Part shown: positions 7,427 to 16,351 of the stretch, in pieces
How positions within the stretch are numbered: position 1 is the first letter of the stretch
Layout of the letters: each line of letters starts with the position of its first letter
Source of the DNA: Deltaproteobacteria bacterium
GTDB lineage: Bacteria > Myxococcota_A > UBA796 > SXON01
DNA length: 51,657 nucleotides
Direction of reading: 5' to 3'
NCBI GenBank assembly: GCA_014191855.1
Contig: BJHF01000044.1
Span: 1 to 51,657, forward strand
Made by a program: the position numbers and the translations under genes
Notes under the pieces: model-generated
Told to the model about the DNA's origin: nothing
The model's database searches: none
The model's input: only the letters and a program-made list of their open reading frames with translations

Positions 7427-8817
7427 GGTCCTGCCCGAACCCCTGGAATCCGTGCCCCAATCTCCGTGATCGTCGCCCCCACCGGGCACCCCCGCGCCGC
7501 CGCCTGGTGCAGCCAGGCCGCCGCGAGCGCCACCGCGTCCGTGTCGGCGCGGGTGAGCGCCCTCCCCTCCCCAGCGGCGTGGTTCGCAAGAAGGGCGCCC
7601 GTCAGGCCCGCGAGCAGATCCCCGCTTCCGCCCGCGCCCAGCGCGGGAGTGCCGCCCCGCAGCACCGCGAGCGGCTCGCCGGTTACGATGGGGCACGCGC
7701 CTTTGTAGATGGTCGTCGCGATCGCGGAGAGGCGCGCCGCCGTGGCGAAACGATCCCCCTCCAAGCTGCGCCAGTCCTCGCGGAGCAGGTGCGCCGCCTC
7801 GCCCGCGTGGGGCGTGATGATGCGGGGGTGGGGGCTCGGCGCGCCGTTCAGCGCGCGGATCGCGTCGGCGTCGAACACCGCCGGTGCCACGTGATCGCTC
7901 CAGAGCGCACGTAGCTCCGCGTCGGCGGTGCGGCCGAGGCCGGGGCCGGCGACGAGCACGTCGAATGCAGGCGGCGCTCCGGGGTCGGCGACCATCACCT
8001 CCGGCGGGAGGGCGCCGAGCCTCGACCAGGCGCTGCGCTCGATGAGCAAGGTCACCAGCCCCGCGCCGCCCCGCAGCGCCCCCAGGCAGGCCAAAACGGC
8101 CGCGCCAGCTTTATCGGCGGTCCCCGCGCGAACCGCGACATGGCCGCGCCGCCACTTGTTGGCGTTCACCGGGACCACGGGTATCCAGGGCGTCGAATTG
8201 ACGAACACGGCCTCGGGCGGCGTTGCGCGCCACTCCAGGCCGATGTCCACGAGGGCGAACGGCGGGGCGTCGAGGAAACAACACGGCTTCAGGCGGCCGA
8301 TGGTGACCACCACGGTTGCGGCGGGGAACGGCGCGAGCCGCGTGCCGGTGTCCGCGTCGATGCCGGTTGGCACGTCGAGCGCGACGACCGGGGCACCACC
8401 GAAGTTGGGGAGCGCGGGGAGCGCTAACGGGGCGCGCTGGCCAGTGCCGAACACCGCGTCGATCACGAGATCTGGGGTTTCCATCGGGCCGACCAGGTCC
8501 AACGCAGCCGCGACCCCGTGCATCGTCACGCACTCGGGCGAGGTTGGGGGCAGCAGGGGCAGCGCGCGCACCGCCCAGCCCCGCAGGGCGAGGTGCCGCG
8601 CCACAGCGTACCCGTCTCCCCCGTTGTTGCCCGGTCCGCAAACGATCAAGGTTCGAGGCGAGGGTCGCGGCGCCCACCACGCCGCCACCGCATCGGCCAC
8701 GCCGTGCGAAGCGTGCTCCATCAGCACCGATGAGGGGATGCCCACATCGTCGATGAGCGCCCGGTCCAGCGCCCGCACCGCGGCCGCTCGGGAGACCGGC
8801 TGGCCGGCGCGTGTCAT
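7423..8817 (-). CDS. nnr: Bifunctional NAD(P)H-hydrate epimerase / ADP-dependent dehydratase
   Basis: 464 residues. The N-terminal YjeF_N epimerase half (about 1-215) shows GPGNNGGDG (61-69), IDAVFGTG (119-126) and LDVPTGIDADTG (147-158). The C-terminal carbohydrate-kinase-like dehydratase half (about 220-464) shows RGHVAVRAG (224-232), AGPGLG (290-295), TPHAGE (335-340), YKG (371-373) and GAGGSGDLLAG (394-404). Together they repair hydrated NADH and NADPH. The ATG at 8817 overlaps the pdxJ stop by 4 nt; longer in-frame extensions run antisense-like through pdxJ and lack homology. It ends the housekeeping operon, convergent with the DTW gene. Confidence 0.95.
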   Translation of the reverse strand: MTRAGQPVSRAAAVRALDRALIDDVGIPSSVLMEHASHGVADAVAAWWAPRPSPRTLIVCGPGNNGGDGYAVARHLALRGWAVRALPLLPPTSPECVTMHGVAAALDLVGPMETPDLVIDAVFGTGQRAPLALPALPNFGGAPVVALDVPTGIDADTGTRLAPFPAATVVVTIGRLKPCCFLDAPPFALVDIGLEWRATPPEAVFVNSTPWIPVVPVNANKWRRGHVAVRAGTADKAGAAVLACLGALRGGAGLVTLLIERSAWSRLGALPPEVMVADPGAPPAFDVLVAGPGLGRTADAELRALWSDHVAPAVFDADAIRALNGAPSPHPRIITPHAGEAAHLLREDWRSLEGDRFATAARLSAIATTIYKGACPIVTGEPLAVLRGGTPALGAGGSGDLLAGLTGALLANHAAGEGRALTRADTDAVALAAAWLHQAAARGCPVGATITEIGARIPGVRAGP

Positions 8818-9524
8818 CCCACAACCAGCGCCAGGTACCGCATCACGCTGGTTTCGAGGCCGAGGAACACCGCATCCCCGATGAGCGCGTGGCCGATGTT
8901 GTACTCCTCGATCTCCGGCGCGGCGGCGACAAGCTCGCGCAGGTTCTGTAGGTTCAACCCGTGCCCCGCGGCGACGGAGAGGCCGAGGGCGCGGGCTCGG
9001 TTCGTCGCACGGGCGAGCCGGGCGAGCTCCCTTCGGTCGCCCGTTTCCGACCAACGCGCCGTGTTCAGCTCCACCATGTCCACCCCGGCCACCGGCGAAG
9101 CGTCCACCTGGTGGTCGTCCGGGTCGATGAACAGCGCCACATGGATCCCGGCCGCCGCCAACCTACGGGCGAACGCCGCCACTTCCGCGCCCTGTCCCGC
9201 CACGTCGAGCCCCCCTTCCGTGGTCACCTCCCCCGGCCGCTCCGCCACCAGGGTTACGCGATGTGGGCGAACCTTCAGCAGGATCTCTGCCATCTCCTCG
9301 GTGCAGGCAGCCTCGACGTTGAGCAGCGTTTGCACGGATTCCCGCATCCGTCGCAGATCGTGATCCTGGATGTGGCGACGGTCCCCGCGGATGTGCACGG
9401 TGATCTGCGAGGCCCCAGCTCGTTCAGCGATCAATGCCGCCGCGAGCGGGTCGGGGTAGGCGGCCTGCCGGGCTTGGCGCAGCGTCGCGACATGGTCTAC
9501 GTTCACGCCGAGACGACGGATCAT
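8814..9524 (-). CDS. pdxJ: Pyridoxine 5'-phosphate synthase PdxJ
   Basis: 236 residues, a standard PdxJ length. Family motifs are clear: GVNVDHVATLRQAR near the N-terminus, HIRGDRRHIQDHD, the C-terminal SVAAGHGLNLQN and EYNIGHALIGDAVF. It condenses 1-amino-acetone 3-phosphate with deoxyxylulose 5-phosphate in the DXP-dependent pathway to vitamin B6. The start overlaps the end of glmM by 4 nt and the stop overlaps nnrDE by 4 nt. In many proteobacteria acpS lies next to pdxJ; it is absent here. Confidence 0.97.
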   Translation of the reverse strand: MIRRLGVNVDHVATLRQARQAAYPDPLAAALIAERAGASQITVHIRGDRRHIQDHDLRRMRESVQTLLNVEAACTEEMAEILLKVRPHRVTLVAERPGEVTTEGGLDVAGQGAEVAAFARRLAAAGIHVALFIDPDDHQVDASPVAGVDMVELNTARWSETGDRRELARLARATNRARALGLSVAAGHGLNLQNLRELVAAAPEIEEYNIGHALIGDAVFLGLETSVMRYLALVVG

Positions 9525-10729
9525 TGCGACTCCAGGATGAGGGCCACCACCCTATCCTTGAGCTGGGCCGCCACGACGGGATCCTCGTGCTCCACCATCA
9601 CGCGGACCACTGGCTCGGTGCCGCTTTTTCGCACCACCGCCCGCCCGCCGGACGCCTCCACGAAGCCGAAGTCCAACGGTTTCAAGGCGACATCGCGGAG
9701 CGCGACGTGCGCCTGCGCGCTCGGCGTGAACCCTGCCGTGGAGAGATCCGACACCTGGGCCAGGGCGCGCAGCCCCGCGTAGAGCCCATCCGCCGTCGGC
9801 GGCCCATCCGAGAACACGAGGTGTCCGCTCGGTTCACCGCCAACGGTGGCGCCCAGCTCAACCATCGCCGCGGCCACATGGGCATCCCCCACGGGGGTGC
9901 GATGCAAGCGGATCCCCTCCCCCGCGAGCGCGCGTTCGAGGCCCAGGTTCGTCATCACGGTGCCCACCATGAGCGGCGGTCGCCGGCACAACCAGAGCAG
10001 CGCATCGCCGTCGAGCACGCGCCCAGCGGCGTTGACCAGCGCGATCCGGTCGCCGTCACCATCGAGGAGGATCCCCAGATCCGCGTGGGCCTCCACCACC
10101 GCCTTCGCCGCGTGTTCGGGGTGCACCGCGCCGCAACCCACGTTGATCGCCGGCCCCGCGAACGGGATCACCTCGGCGCCGAGGGCGCGGAGCACACGCG
10201 CCCCCACCTCCGCACCCGCACCGGCGGCCGCGTCAAACAACACCCGCCGCCCCCGCAGCCAGGCACCCGAAGGCAGAGATCCCAGCAAGAACGTTGCGTA
10301 CTCGTCCACGCCCGTCAACTCCCGGCGGCTCCCGCCCGGAAGCTCCCTGACCTCCTGCATGGCCGCGGTCAGCGCCGCGAGGGTGCCGCGGTCGAGTTTA
10401 CCCCCGTCGCCCCCCACCACCTTCAGCCCGTTGTCCTCCGGCGGATTGTGGCTCGCCGTGACCATCACCCCCGCCGAAGCGCGCTCGTCGCGCACTCGAA
10501 CCGACAAACCGGGGGTTGGAAGCACGCCAAGCAGCGTTGCGCGCCCGCCTGCGGAGAGCACGCCTGCACACACGGCTTCGGCCAGCTCCGGGCTCGAGGG
10601 CCGGGTGTCCCGCGCCACCCACACGTCCGTTCCCAGAACGCGCGCAACTGCGTTTCCAAGTCGCGACGCAAGCTCAGCCGTCACCTCGACCCCCGCCCGC
10701 CCACGCACCCCGTCCGTGCCGAATTCCAT
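9521..10729 (-). CDS. glmM: Phosphoglucosamine mutase GlmM
   Basis: 402 residues, somewhat shorter than the usual 445. It begins MEFGTDGVRGRAG, has the phosphoserine loop TASHNPPEDNG (Ser93), the metal loop LDGDGDRI, the sugar-binding GEPSGHLVF and the phosphate-binding RKSGTEPVVRV near the C-terminus. It converts glucosamine-6-phosphate to glucosamine-1-phosphate for UDP-GlcNAc. Start: AAGGAG lies 5 nt before the ATG at 10729; a GTG two codons earlier overlaps the ybbR stop and is less likely. In other bacteria CdaA, CdaR and GlmM physically interact and GlmM inhibits c-di-AMP synthesis; the same gene order suggests this here. Confidence 0.95.
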   Translation of the reverse strand: MEFGTDGVRGRAGVEVTAELASRLGNAVARVLGTDVWVARDTRPSSPELAEAVCAGVLSAGGRATLLGVLPTPGLSVRVRDERASAGVMVTASHNPPEDNGLKVVGGDGGKLDRGTLAALTAAMQEVRELPGGSRRELTGVDEYATFLLGSLPSGAWLRGRRVLFDAAAGAGAEVGARVLRALGAEVIPFAGPAINVGCGAVHPEHAAKAVVEAHADLGILLDGDGDRIALVNAAGRVLDGDALLWLCRRPPLMVGTVMTNLGLERALAGEGIRLHRTPVGDAHVAAAMVELGATVGGEPSGHLVFSDGPPTADGLYAGLRALAQVSDLSTAGFTPSAQAHVALRDVALKPLDFGFVEASGGRAVVRKSGTEPVVRVMVEHEDPVVAAQLKDRVVALILESQ

Positions 10730-10731
10730 TG

Positions 10732-11688
10732 TCACTCCTTCCGCGTAACCAGCACCGAATCCGGGCTTACTGAGAGCACCTTGATCGCATCCCCCCCGCT
10801 CTGCACCACCTCCAGATGCGCGCCCGTTCCCTTCCCGAACCGCACCTGAGCGCTCGCGCCTTCGAAGGACTCGGGGATGTGTACCATCACGCTCACGTCG
10901 TCCGCGCTCATCTCGGAGAGCGGCTCCTGCGGGCCGGAGAGCACCACCGAAACCGCCGCCGTCGCGGTGGTCCACGCGGCGTCGCGGACCAGCACCGGAA
11001 CCACGTCGAACGTACGTTCCACCACGATCGGCTCCACGTCTACGTGCACGCTGAACCGCGTGGCCACGCCCGCCTGATCGATGCCCTTGCGGAGCGCGAG
11101 GCCAACGTCCACTTCAAGGTCCTCCCGGAGCTCCCCAACGTCCACCTCCTCGGTGGACACCGATTCGAGGCCACGAAGGACCGTGGCGGCGCCCGCGAGC
11201 TCCACGCGCTCGGGCGCAACCCGGATGCTCACGACCCGGTAGCCGTCGGCCACTTTGCCCACGGTGACGGGCGCCACCGAGATCTTCCGCTTCAACCGGC
11301 GATCAAGCGTAACCCGGAGCTGCGAAGGTGCCGCGCTCACCACGTGCACCTGCGGCGGCAGCCCGCTCACCTGCTTCTGCGAGAGATCTACCGACACGTC
11401 CCCTTCGTGCGCCTTCGTCAAGTCCACTTCGACCGCAAGCTCTCGCTGGCGGAGTGAACGCACAAACGCCTGCGCGCCACCGACCGTGAGGTTCACGGTG
11501 TCGATCGGCGGCTCCACCAGCGCGAGCCCATCCGGCAGGAGCCACAGCACGTTGGCGCGCACCCGCTCCTCCACTCGCTGCTCGGTTTGCACCCACACCC
11601 AGAGCAGCGTGGCAAAGAGCAGGGACACCACCTTGTAGGCCATGTTCTGGGTGAATGCGGCGCGCAGCACCGCAGCGAGGTCCTTCAT
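10732..11688 (-). CDS. ybbR: YbbR-domain protein (CdaR-like regulator of diadenylate cyclase)
   Basis: 318 residues: one N-terminal membrane helix (about 19-34, YKVVSLLFATLLWVWV) followed by an extracytoplasmic part made of repeated YbbR-type beta domains (for example residues 40-125, 130-205 and 215-310 by eye). CdaR proteins bind the membrane cyclase CdaA and tune its activity. The start overlaps the dacA stop by 4 nt and the stop lies 2 nt before the glmM ATG. Confidence 0.9.
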   Translation of the reverse strand: MKDLAAVLRAAFTQNMAYKVVSLLFATLLWVWVQTEQRVEERVRANVLWLLPDGLALVEPPIDTVNLTVGGAQAFVRSLRQRELAVEVDLTKAHEGDVSVDLSQKQVSGLPPQVHVVSAAPSQLRVTLDRRLKRKISVAPVTVGKVADGYRVVSIRVAPERVELAGAATVLRGLESVSTEEVDVGELREDLEVDVGLALRKGIDQAGVATRFSVHVDVEPIVVERTFDVVPVLVRDAAWTTATAAVSVVLSGPQEPLSEMSADDVSVMVHIPESFEGASAQVRFGKGTGAHLEVVQSGGDAIKVLSVSPDSVLVTRKE

Positions 11689-12467
11689 GCCTCCCCTCCG
11701 GCTTTGCGGGGCTCGAAGGCTTCAAGCAGCCGCTGGCGCAGCTCCCCCGCGTCGTTCGCCGGCCGCACCTCCCCGGCCACCGCCACCCCTACGGTGCCGC
11801 GCTCCTCCGAAACCACGATCACCACGGCGTCCGTCTCCTCGGTCAGGCCGATCGCCGCCCGGTGCCGCGTGCCGACGAAGCGGCTGATGTCCTTGCTCAG
11901 CGAAAGGGGCAAGAACACCTTTGCCGCAACCACAACGCCCTGCCGGATCACGACGGCTCCGTCGTGCAGTGGGCTGGTGGGATGGAAGATGGCCAGCAAC
12001 AGCTCGCTGGAGAGGCGCGCATCGAGCCGGTTCCCGGTGTCGGCATAATCCTGCAGCGCGGCCTCGCGCTCTACGGCGATGATCGCCCCGATTCGTCGGC
12101 TCGCCATGAGGAAGCTCGCGCGAATCACCTCCTCGAACGCGCCCTGGTCCCCCGCCTGCGTAAAACCGCGGAACAGGCGGCCGCCCGCGCCGGCCAGGCC
12201 GCGGCGGATATCGCCTTGGAACAGGATCAAGACCGCCAGTACGAAGGTGCCAAACAGCTTCTCCAGCATCCAATGCAGCGCGAAGAGGTCGAACTGTTGG
12301 GCGGCGACGAAGAGCAACAGCGCCGCGGCGAGGCCGAGCAGCGTTTGCAGCGCGCGGGTGCCGCGCACAAGCATGAGCGCCTGATAGAGCACGAACCAGA
12401 GGATCGCGATGTCCATGAAGTCGGACAGCCGCAGGTTCCCCAGGTAGAGAGAGAGGACCTCGCTCAT
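11685..12467 (-). CDS. dacA: Diadenylate cyclase (c-di-AMP synthase) CdaA/DacA
   Basis: 260 residues. Two to three N-terminal membrane helices (within about 17-85) precede the DAC domain, which has the catalytic HDGAVVI (Asp169-Gly-Ala) and RHRAAIG (Arg201-His-Arg) motifs and the downstream VIVVSEERG. It joins two ATP to make c-di-AMP, which controls potassium/osmolyte transport and wall homeostasis in bacteria that have it. The ATG at 12467 overlaps the folP stop by 4 nt, and the gene overlaps ybbR by 4 nt. The in-frame region upstream is antisense-like across folP. No c-di-AMP phosphodiesterase or receptor was seen in the window. Confidence 0.95.
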   Translation of the reverse strand: MSEVLSLYLGNLRLSDFMDIAILWFVLYQALMLVRGTRALQTLLGLAAALLLFVAAQQFDLFALHWMLEKLFGTFVLAVLILFQGDIRRGLAGAGGRLFRGFTQAGDQGAFEEVIRASFLMASRRIGAIIAVEREAALQDYADTGNRLDARLSSELLLAIFHPTSPLHDGAVVIRQGVVVAAKVFLPLSLSKDISRFVGTRHRAAIGLTEETDAVVIVVSEERGTVGVAVAGEVRPANDAGELRQRLLEAFEPRKAGGEA

Positions 12468-13219
12468 CCGAGCGCATCCCACGTGGCCAGGGCGCGCCGG
12501 GTTGCCGCGACATCGTGAACCCGGATCATCCCCACCCCTGCCTCCCGGCAGTGTATCGCGACGGCGAGGGAGCCTTCGAGGCGATCGGCCGGCGTCGGCT
12601 GATCCCCGAGCGCGGCCAGGAAGCTCTTTCGCGACGCCCCCACGAGCACCCGCGCGTTGTCGCGCCCCCGCAGCCCGCGGAGCAGGGTCAGGCTCTGTTC
12701 CGCGGTCTTGGCGAAGCCGATGCCCGGATCCAACCACACCTCGGCCACACCCGCAGCGCGGGCCATCAACGCCCGGTCGCCGAGGTGCATCCAAACCTCG
12801 GCCGAAACATCGTGGTAGGTCGCGAGGTATCGCATCGTCGAAGGCGAGCCGCGCATGTGCATGATCACGAGGGTGGCCGCCTCGCTGGCGCAAACCCCGA
12901 ACATGTCCTCGTCTTCGCCGCCGGAAACGTCGTTCACCCATCTGGCCCCAGCGGCGAGCGCGTGGGCCGCGACGCGAGCGTGCCGCGTATCCACCGACAC
13001 CAGGCCGCCTGCTCCGACGAGGGCCCGAACGACCGGAAGCACCCGTCGAAGCTCCTCCTCTTCGGGAACCGGCACCGCGCCCGGCCGGGTGCTCTCCCCC
13101 CCGACGTCGAGCACGTCGGCGCCTTCCGCCAGGAGGCGCAAGCCGTGGGCGACCGGATCGTACGCGCCGCCATCGCTGAAGCTATCGGGCGTGGCGTTCA
13201 CGATGCCCATGAGCTTCAT
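12464..13219 (-). CDS. folP: Dihydropteroate synthase FolP
   Basis: 251 residues. Clear DHPS loops: MGIVNATPDSFSDGG at the N-terminus, DVGGESTRPGA, NDVSGG, DPGIGFAKT and GASRKSFLA. It condenses p-aminobenzoate with dihydropterin pyrophosphate in folate synthesis and is the sulfonamide target. The ATG at 13219 is preferred over a TTG four codons upstream because it makes an ATGA overlap with the previous stop, the pattern used at almost every junction of this operon. Confidence 0.96.
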   Translation of the reverse strand: MKLMGIVNATPDSFSDGGAYDPVAHGLRLLAEGADVLDVGGESTRPGAVPVPEEEELRRVLPVVRALVGAGGLVSVDTRHARVAAHALAAGARWVNDVSGGEDEDMFGVCASEAATLVIMHMRGSPSTMRYLATYHDVSAEVWMHLGDRALMARAAGVAEVWLDPGIGFAKTAEQSLTLLRGLRGRDNARVLVGASRKSFLAALGDQPTPADRLEGSLAVAIHCREAGVGMIRVHDVAATRRALATWDALG

Positions 13220-14559
13220 GGCCAGGTCCAAACGGCAACGTCGGGGCCCAATGCATCGGGAGCGCCGAGCGCCGATGCAAACGCAGACACGCCGCTGGGG
13301 TCGGTGTTGGCCACCACGAGCACCGTGGGCGTCGTGGCGCTCCGGAGGCGGGTCGCCACCTCTTGCGGGCGGGTGTCCAGCCCGCCCGCGCCGATTTCAA
13401 GCTCCGGCGGCCGGGATGCGAGCTGGCGGTGCACCGGGATCCAGCCCACCCCCGCCGCGGGATTGGCCGACTCGGGGAGCACGGTAACGACTCGGCTGCG
13501 CGGCTCCCCTCCGGCCGCCACGAGCGCTGCGGGCGCAGGCGCGGGAGCGCCCCACCACGCGCCGCCGCCCAGAAACGCAGGACCGAGGCTGTCGGCGAAG
13601 CACAGGAGCGCAACGGCGATTCGCCCGTGCTGCGTGAGGCGACGAGCCGCCGGACCCAGCGCCGCGCTGAGGAGCATCGCGAGCGCGACGCTCGATCCAC
13701 CCGCCCACCCGCCCCACATCGCCTCGGAGATGCGAAAGCCCGCCACTGGCATCGGCGACACCGCGGCAAGGAGGCAGAGCCCGACGCCGACGGAAACAGC
13801 GCGTTCTCGGCCGCGTTCACCCCAGAGGAACGCGAGCGCGAACCACGCCGCCAGCGGCACCGCGCGGTGCGCGCCCCCGGCTACCCAAAGGAGATCGGCC
13901 GGGGTGAGCGCGTTCGCCTCGCCAAAGGGGGCAACCAGGCACCCCAGCGCCGCCAGCCCCGCCAGCGGCCACGCCGCAGCCCCTGCCAGCACGGCCGCTG
14001 TCGCGAGCGGCGCGGTGACGGCGCCCAGCGCCGCGAATGCCGCTGCCCACCCTCGTTTTTCGAGAACGTACGCCGTCGCAGCCGCGAGCCCCGGCGCCAG
14101 CCACGCCTGCGCCGCCAGCCCACCCGCGAGCCCCGCTTGCCACCAGGCCGCGCCGGCCGCGAGGGCGCCGATCCACGGAACGCCGCGAACGCCGCCGTAC
14201 ACCCCGCCGGCAAGGCAGGCGGTGAACAGCAGCGCGAACATGCCCAACGAATGGGCGAAGTTGACCGAGCCGAGGGCGTGAAACGGCGCCAGGAGCGCCG
14301 CCACGCCCGGGTTCCCAACGACGTCGAGGAGGGAGCCGCTCACAGACGGGAACACCGAAGCATCCAGCGGCGACCGGCCCGCGCGAATGTTGTCCCAGAG
14401 CTGCCACCCCAGCCAACGCTGCACCTCGCCCGGCAACGTCGGCGCGCCAATCAGCGTGCTGCTCCCGAGCTTCCCGCCCACCTCCGCCACCCGCGCCGCC
14501 ACCACCGCGGCGCCCACCAGCAGGCCCGGCGCAAGCCCACGGCGTGCGCCGGCCGTCAC
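13216..14559 (-). CDS. Polytopic membrane protein of unknown function
   Basis: 447 residues from a GTG that overlaps the ftsH stop by 4 nt (GTGA). The first 330 residues are rich in Ala/Gly/Leu/Val/Trp, with roughly ten hydrophobic segments. The C-terminal 115 residues look soluble (ESANPAAGVGWIPVHRQLA, TTPTVLVVANTDPSGVSAF). I do not recognise a family; the layout loosely resembles mannosyltransferase/PMT-like or wall-polymer membrane enzymes, but no catalytic motif is evident. It lies between ftsH and folP, genes that are adjacent in many other bacteria, so it appears to be a lineage-specific insertion kept in translational coupling. Confidence 0.7.
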   Translation of the reverse strand: MTAGARRGLAPGLLVGAAVVAARVAEVGGKLGSSTLIGAPTLPGEVQRWLGWQLWDNIRAGRSPLDASVFPSVSGSLLDVVGNPGVAALLAPFHALGSVNFAHSLGMFALLFTACLAGGVYGGVRGVPWIGALAAGAAWWQAGLAGGLAAQAWLAPGLAAATAYVLEKRGWAAAFAALGAVTAPLATAAVLAGAAAWPLAGLAALGCLVAPFGEANALTPADLLWVAGGAHRAVPLAAWFALAFLWGERGRERAVSVGVGLCLLAAVSPMPVAGFRISEAMWGGWAGGSSVALAMLLSAALGPAARRLTQHGRIAVALLCFADSLGPAFLGGGAWWGAPAPAPAALVAAGGEPRSRVVTVLPESANPAAGVGWIPVHRQLASRPPELEIGAGGLDTRPQEVATRLRSATTPTVLVVANTDPSGVSAFASALGAPDALGPDVAVWTWP

Positions 14560-16343
14560 GGCAGGTGCTGCTTGGCGATGCGCTCGAAGTCGGCGCCGTC
14601 AAGCGTTTCCCGCTCCACGAGCGCGAGGGCTACGGCTTCGAGGAGCGCCCGATGTTCCCGGATCAACGCCCGAGCCCGCTCGTGGGCGTCGTCCAGGAGC
14701 CGGCGCACCTCGGCATCGATCCGCTCGGCCACATGGCTCGAAACCTCGGCCGGAGGCGACGGCCGCCCCAGGAACGGATCGTCCCCGCCGCTCGTCCACG
14801 CCACCGGGCCGAGCGCCTCCGACATCCCCGACTCGCACACCATGGCTCGAGCGATGCGCGTGGCGCGCCGCAGGTCGCTCTCCGCGCCGCTCCATTGTTC
14901 CCCGAACACCTCTTCCTCTGCGCTGCGGCCGCCGAGGAGCAGGGTGAGCAGCCCGAGGCGGTAGGTGCGGCTTTCGGTGTGCCGCTCCTCCGGCAACGAC
15001 TCGGTGAGCCCGAGCGAAAACCCACGTGGAACGATGGTGATCTTGTTCACCGGGTCGCACGATGGGGTGAGCCGAGCCACGATGGCGTGCCCGGCCTCGT
15101 GGTACGCCGTCCGCAAGCGCTCCGCTTCGCTGAGCACGAGGGACCGACGCTCCGAGCCCATCGAAACCTTGTCCTTCGCCCGGTCGAGGTCGGACTGAGC
15201 GATGGTGGAGTTGTCGGTTCGAGCCGCGTAGAGCGCGGCCTCGTTGATCACGTTCTCGAGGTCGGCCCCCGAGAAACCCGGCGTGCCGCGCGCGATCCGC
15301 TCCAGATCCACGTCGGGAGCCAGGGGCGTGCGCTGCGCGTGAACCCGGAGGATGCCGAGCCGGCCGCGAACATCCGGGTTGGGCACGATCACCCGGCGAT
15401 CGAAGCGGCCGGGCCGGAGCAGGGCCGGGTCGAGCACATCCGGCCGGTTGGTGGCCCCGATGAGGATGATCGTGTCGGTTGCCTCGAAGCCATCCATCTC
15501 CACGAGGAGCTGGTTGAGGGTTTGCTCCCGCTCTTCGTGGCCGCCGCTCGTCACCCCGGAACGGTGCCTCCCAATCGCGTCGATCTCGTCGATGAACACG
15601 ATGCACGGGGCCTGCCGCTTGGCTTGATCAAACAGGTCGCGCACGCGACTGGCGCCCACGCCGACGAACATCTCCACGAATTCGGAGCCCGAGAGATTGA
15701 AGAAGGGCACCCCCGCCTCCCCGGCCACGGCGCGCGCCAGGAGGGTCTTTCCCGCGCCGGGAGCCCCCATGAGCAGCACGCCTTTCGGGATACGGCCGCC
15801 GAGCCGGGTGAAGCGCCGCGGATCCTTCAGGAACTGGATGATCTCGCCGAGCTCCTCCTTGGCTTCTTCGCAGGCCGCCACGTCGGCGAAGGTCACCTTC
15901 CGGCCCCCCGCCTGGGTGAGTCGCGCGCGGGATTTGCCGAAGCTCATCTGCCGACCGTTGCTGGCTTGGAGCTGACGGAACATGAAGGCGATGAACACAC
16001 CAAAGACCACCGTCGGCAGTACCAGCCCGGCGAGCTCGAGCCAACGATCGGTGCCCGGCTGGAAGCTCGGCACGACCCCCTTTGAGCTGAACCACTCGAT
16101 GTAGTAGTCGGAGCGCTCGGGCCCGACGGCGGTGACCTTCGAGCCATCGTTGAGCGTGGCCATGACCGATGTTCCCCGCAGCACAACGGCCTTCACCTGC
16201 CGCGCCTCCACCAGGGCCACGATCTCGGGCATCTCCACGCTCCGGCTGCCGCGCCACCGGTCGAGCGAACTGCCGAGCGTCGCAAACACCATGGCGAGCA
16301 GGATGACGAAGGTGACGAGGATCCAGAGCTGGCGAACGCGCAC
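14556..16343 (-). CDS. ftsH: ATP-dependent zinc metalloprotease FtsH
   Basis: 595 residues with full FtsH architecture: membrane helices at about 7-23 and 105-121 flanking a periplasmic domain, AAA+ ATPase with Walker A GAPGAGKT (193-200), pore loop [12 protein letters not shown], Walker B IVFIDEID (248-255), second region of homology ending LRPGRFDRR, and M41 peptidase with HEAGH (415-419). It degrades misfolded membrane proteins and selected regulators at the inner membrane. The GTG at 16343 begins 8 bp after the RNHCP gene stop and gives a normal N-terminus. The product is shorter than E. coli FtsH (644) because of a short C-terminal tail. Confidence 0.97.
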   Translation of the reverse strand: MRVRQLWILVTFVILLAMVFATLGSSLDRWRGSRSVEMPEIVALVEARQVKAVVLRGTSVMATLNDGSKVTAVGPERSDYYIEWFSSKGVVPSFQPGTDRWLELAGLVLPTVVFGVFIAFMFRQLQASNGRQMSFGKSRARLTQAGGRKVTFADVAACEEAKEELGEIIQFLKDPRRFTRLGGRIPKGVLLMGAPGAGKTLLARAVAGEAGVPFFNLSGSEFVEMFVGVGASRVRDLFDQAKRQAPCIVFIDEIDAIGRHRSGVTSGGHEEREQTLNQLLVEMDGFEATDTIILIGATNRPDVLDPALLRPGRFDRRVIVPNPDVRGRLGILRVHAQRTPLAPDVDLERIARGTPGFSGADLENVINEAALYAARTDNSTIAQSDLDRAKDKVSMGSERRSLVLSEAERLRTAYHEAGHAIVARLTPSCDPVNKITIVPRGFSLGLTESLPEERHTESRTYRLGLLTLLLGGRSAEEEVFGEQWSGAESDLRRATRIARAMVCESGMSEALGPVAWTSGGDDPFLGRPSPPAEVSSHVAERIDAEVRRLLDDAHERARALIREHRALLEAVALALVERETLDGADFERIAKQHLP

Positions 16344-16351
16344 GCGGCGGT

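Noticed and set aside
12468..12941. Extended N-terminus of the diadenylate cyclase (158 more codons)
   Set aside because: Arg/Gly-rich shadow of folP; the ATG at 12467 gives the normal membrane-helix start and a 4-nt overlap.
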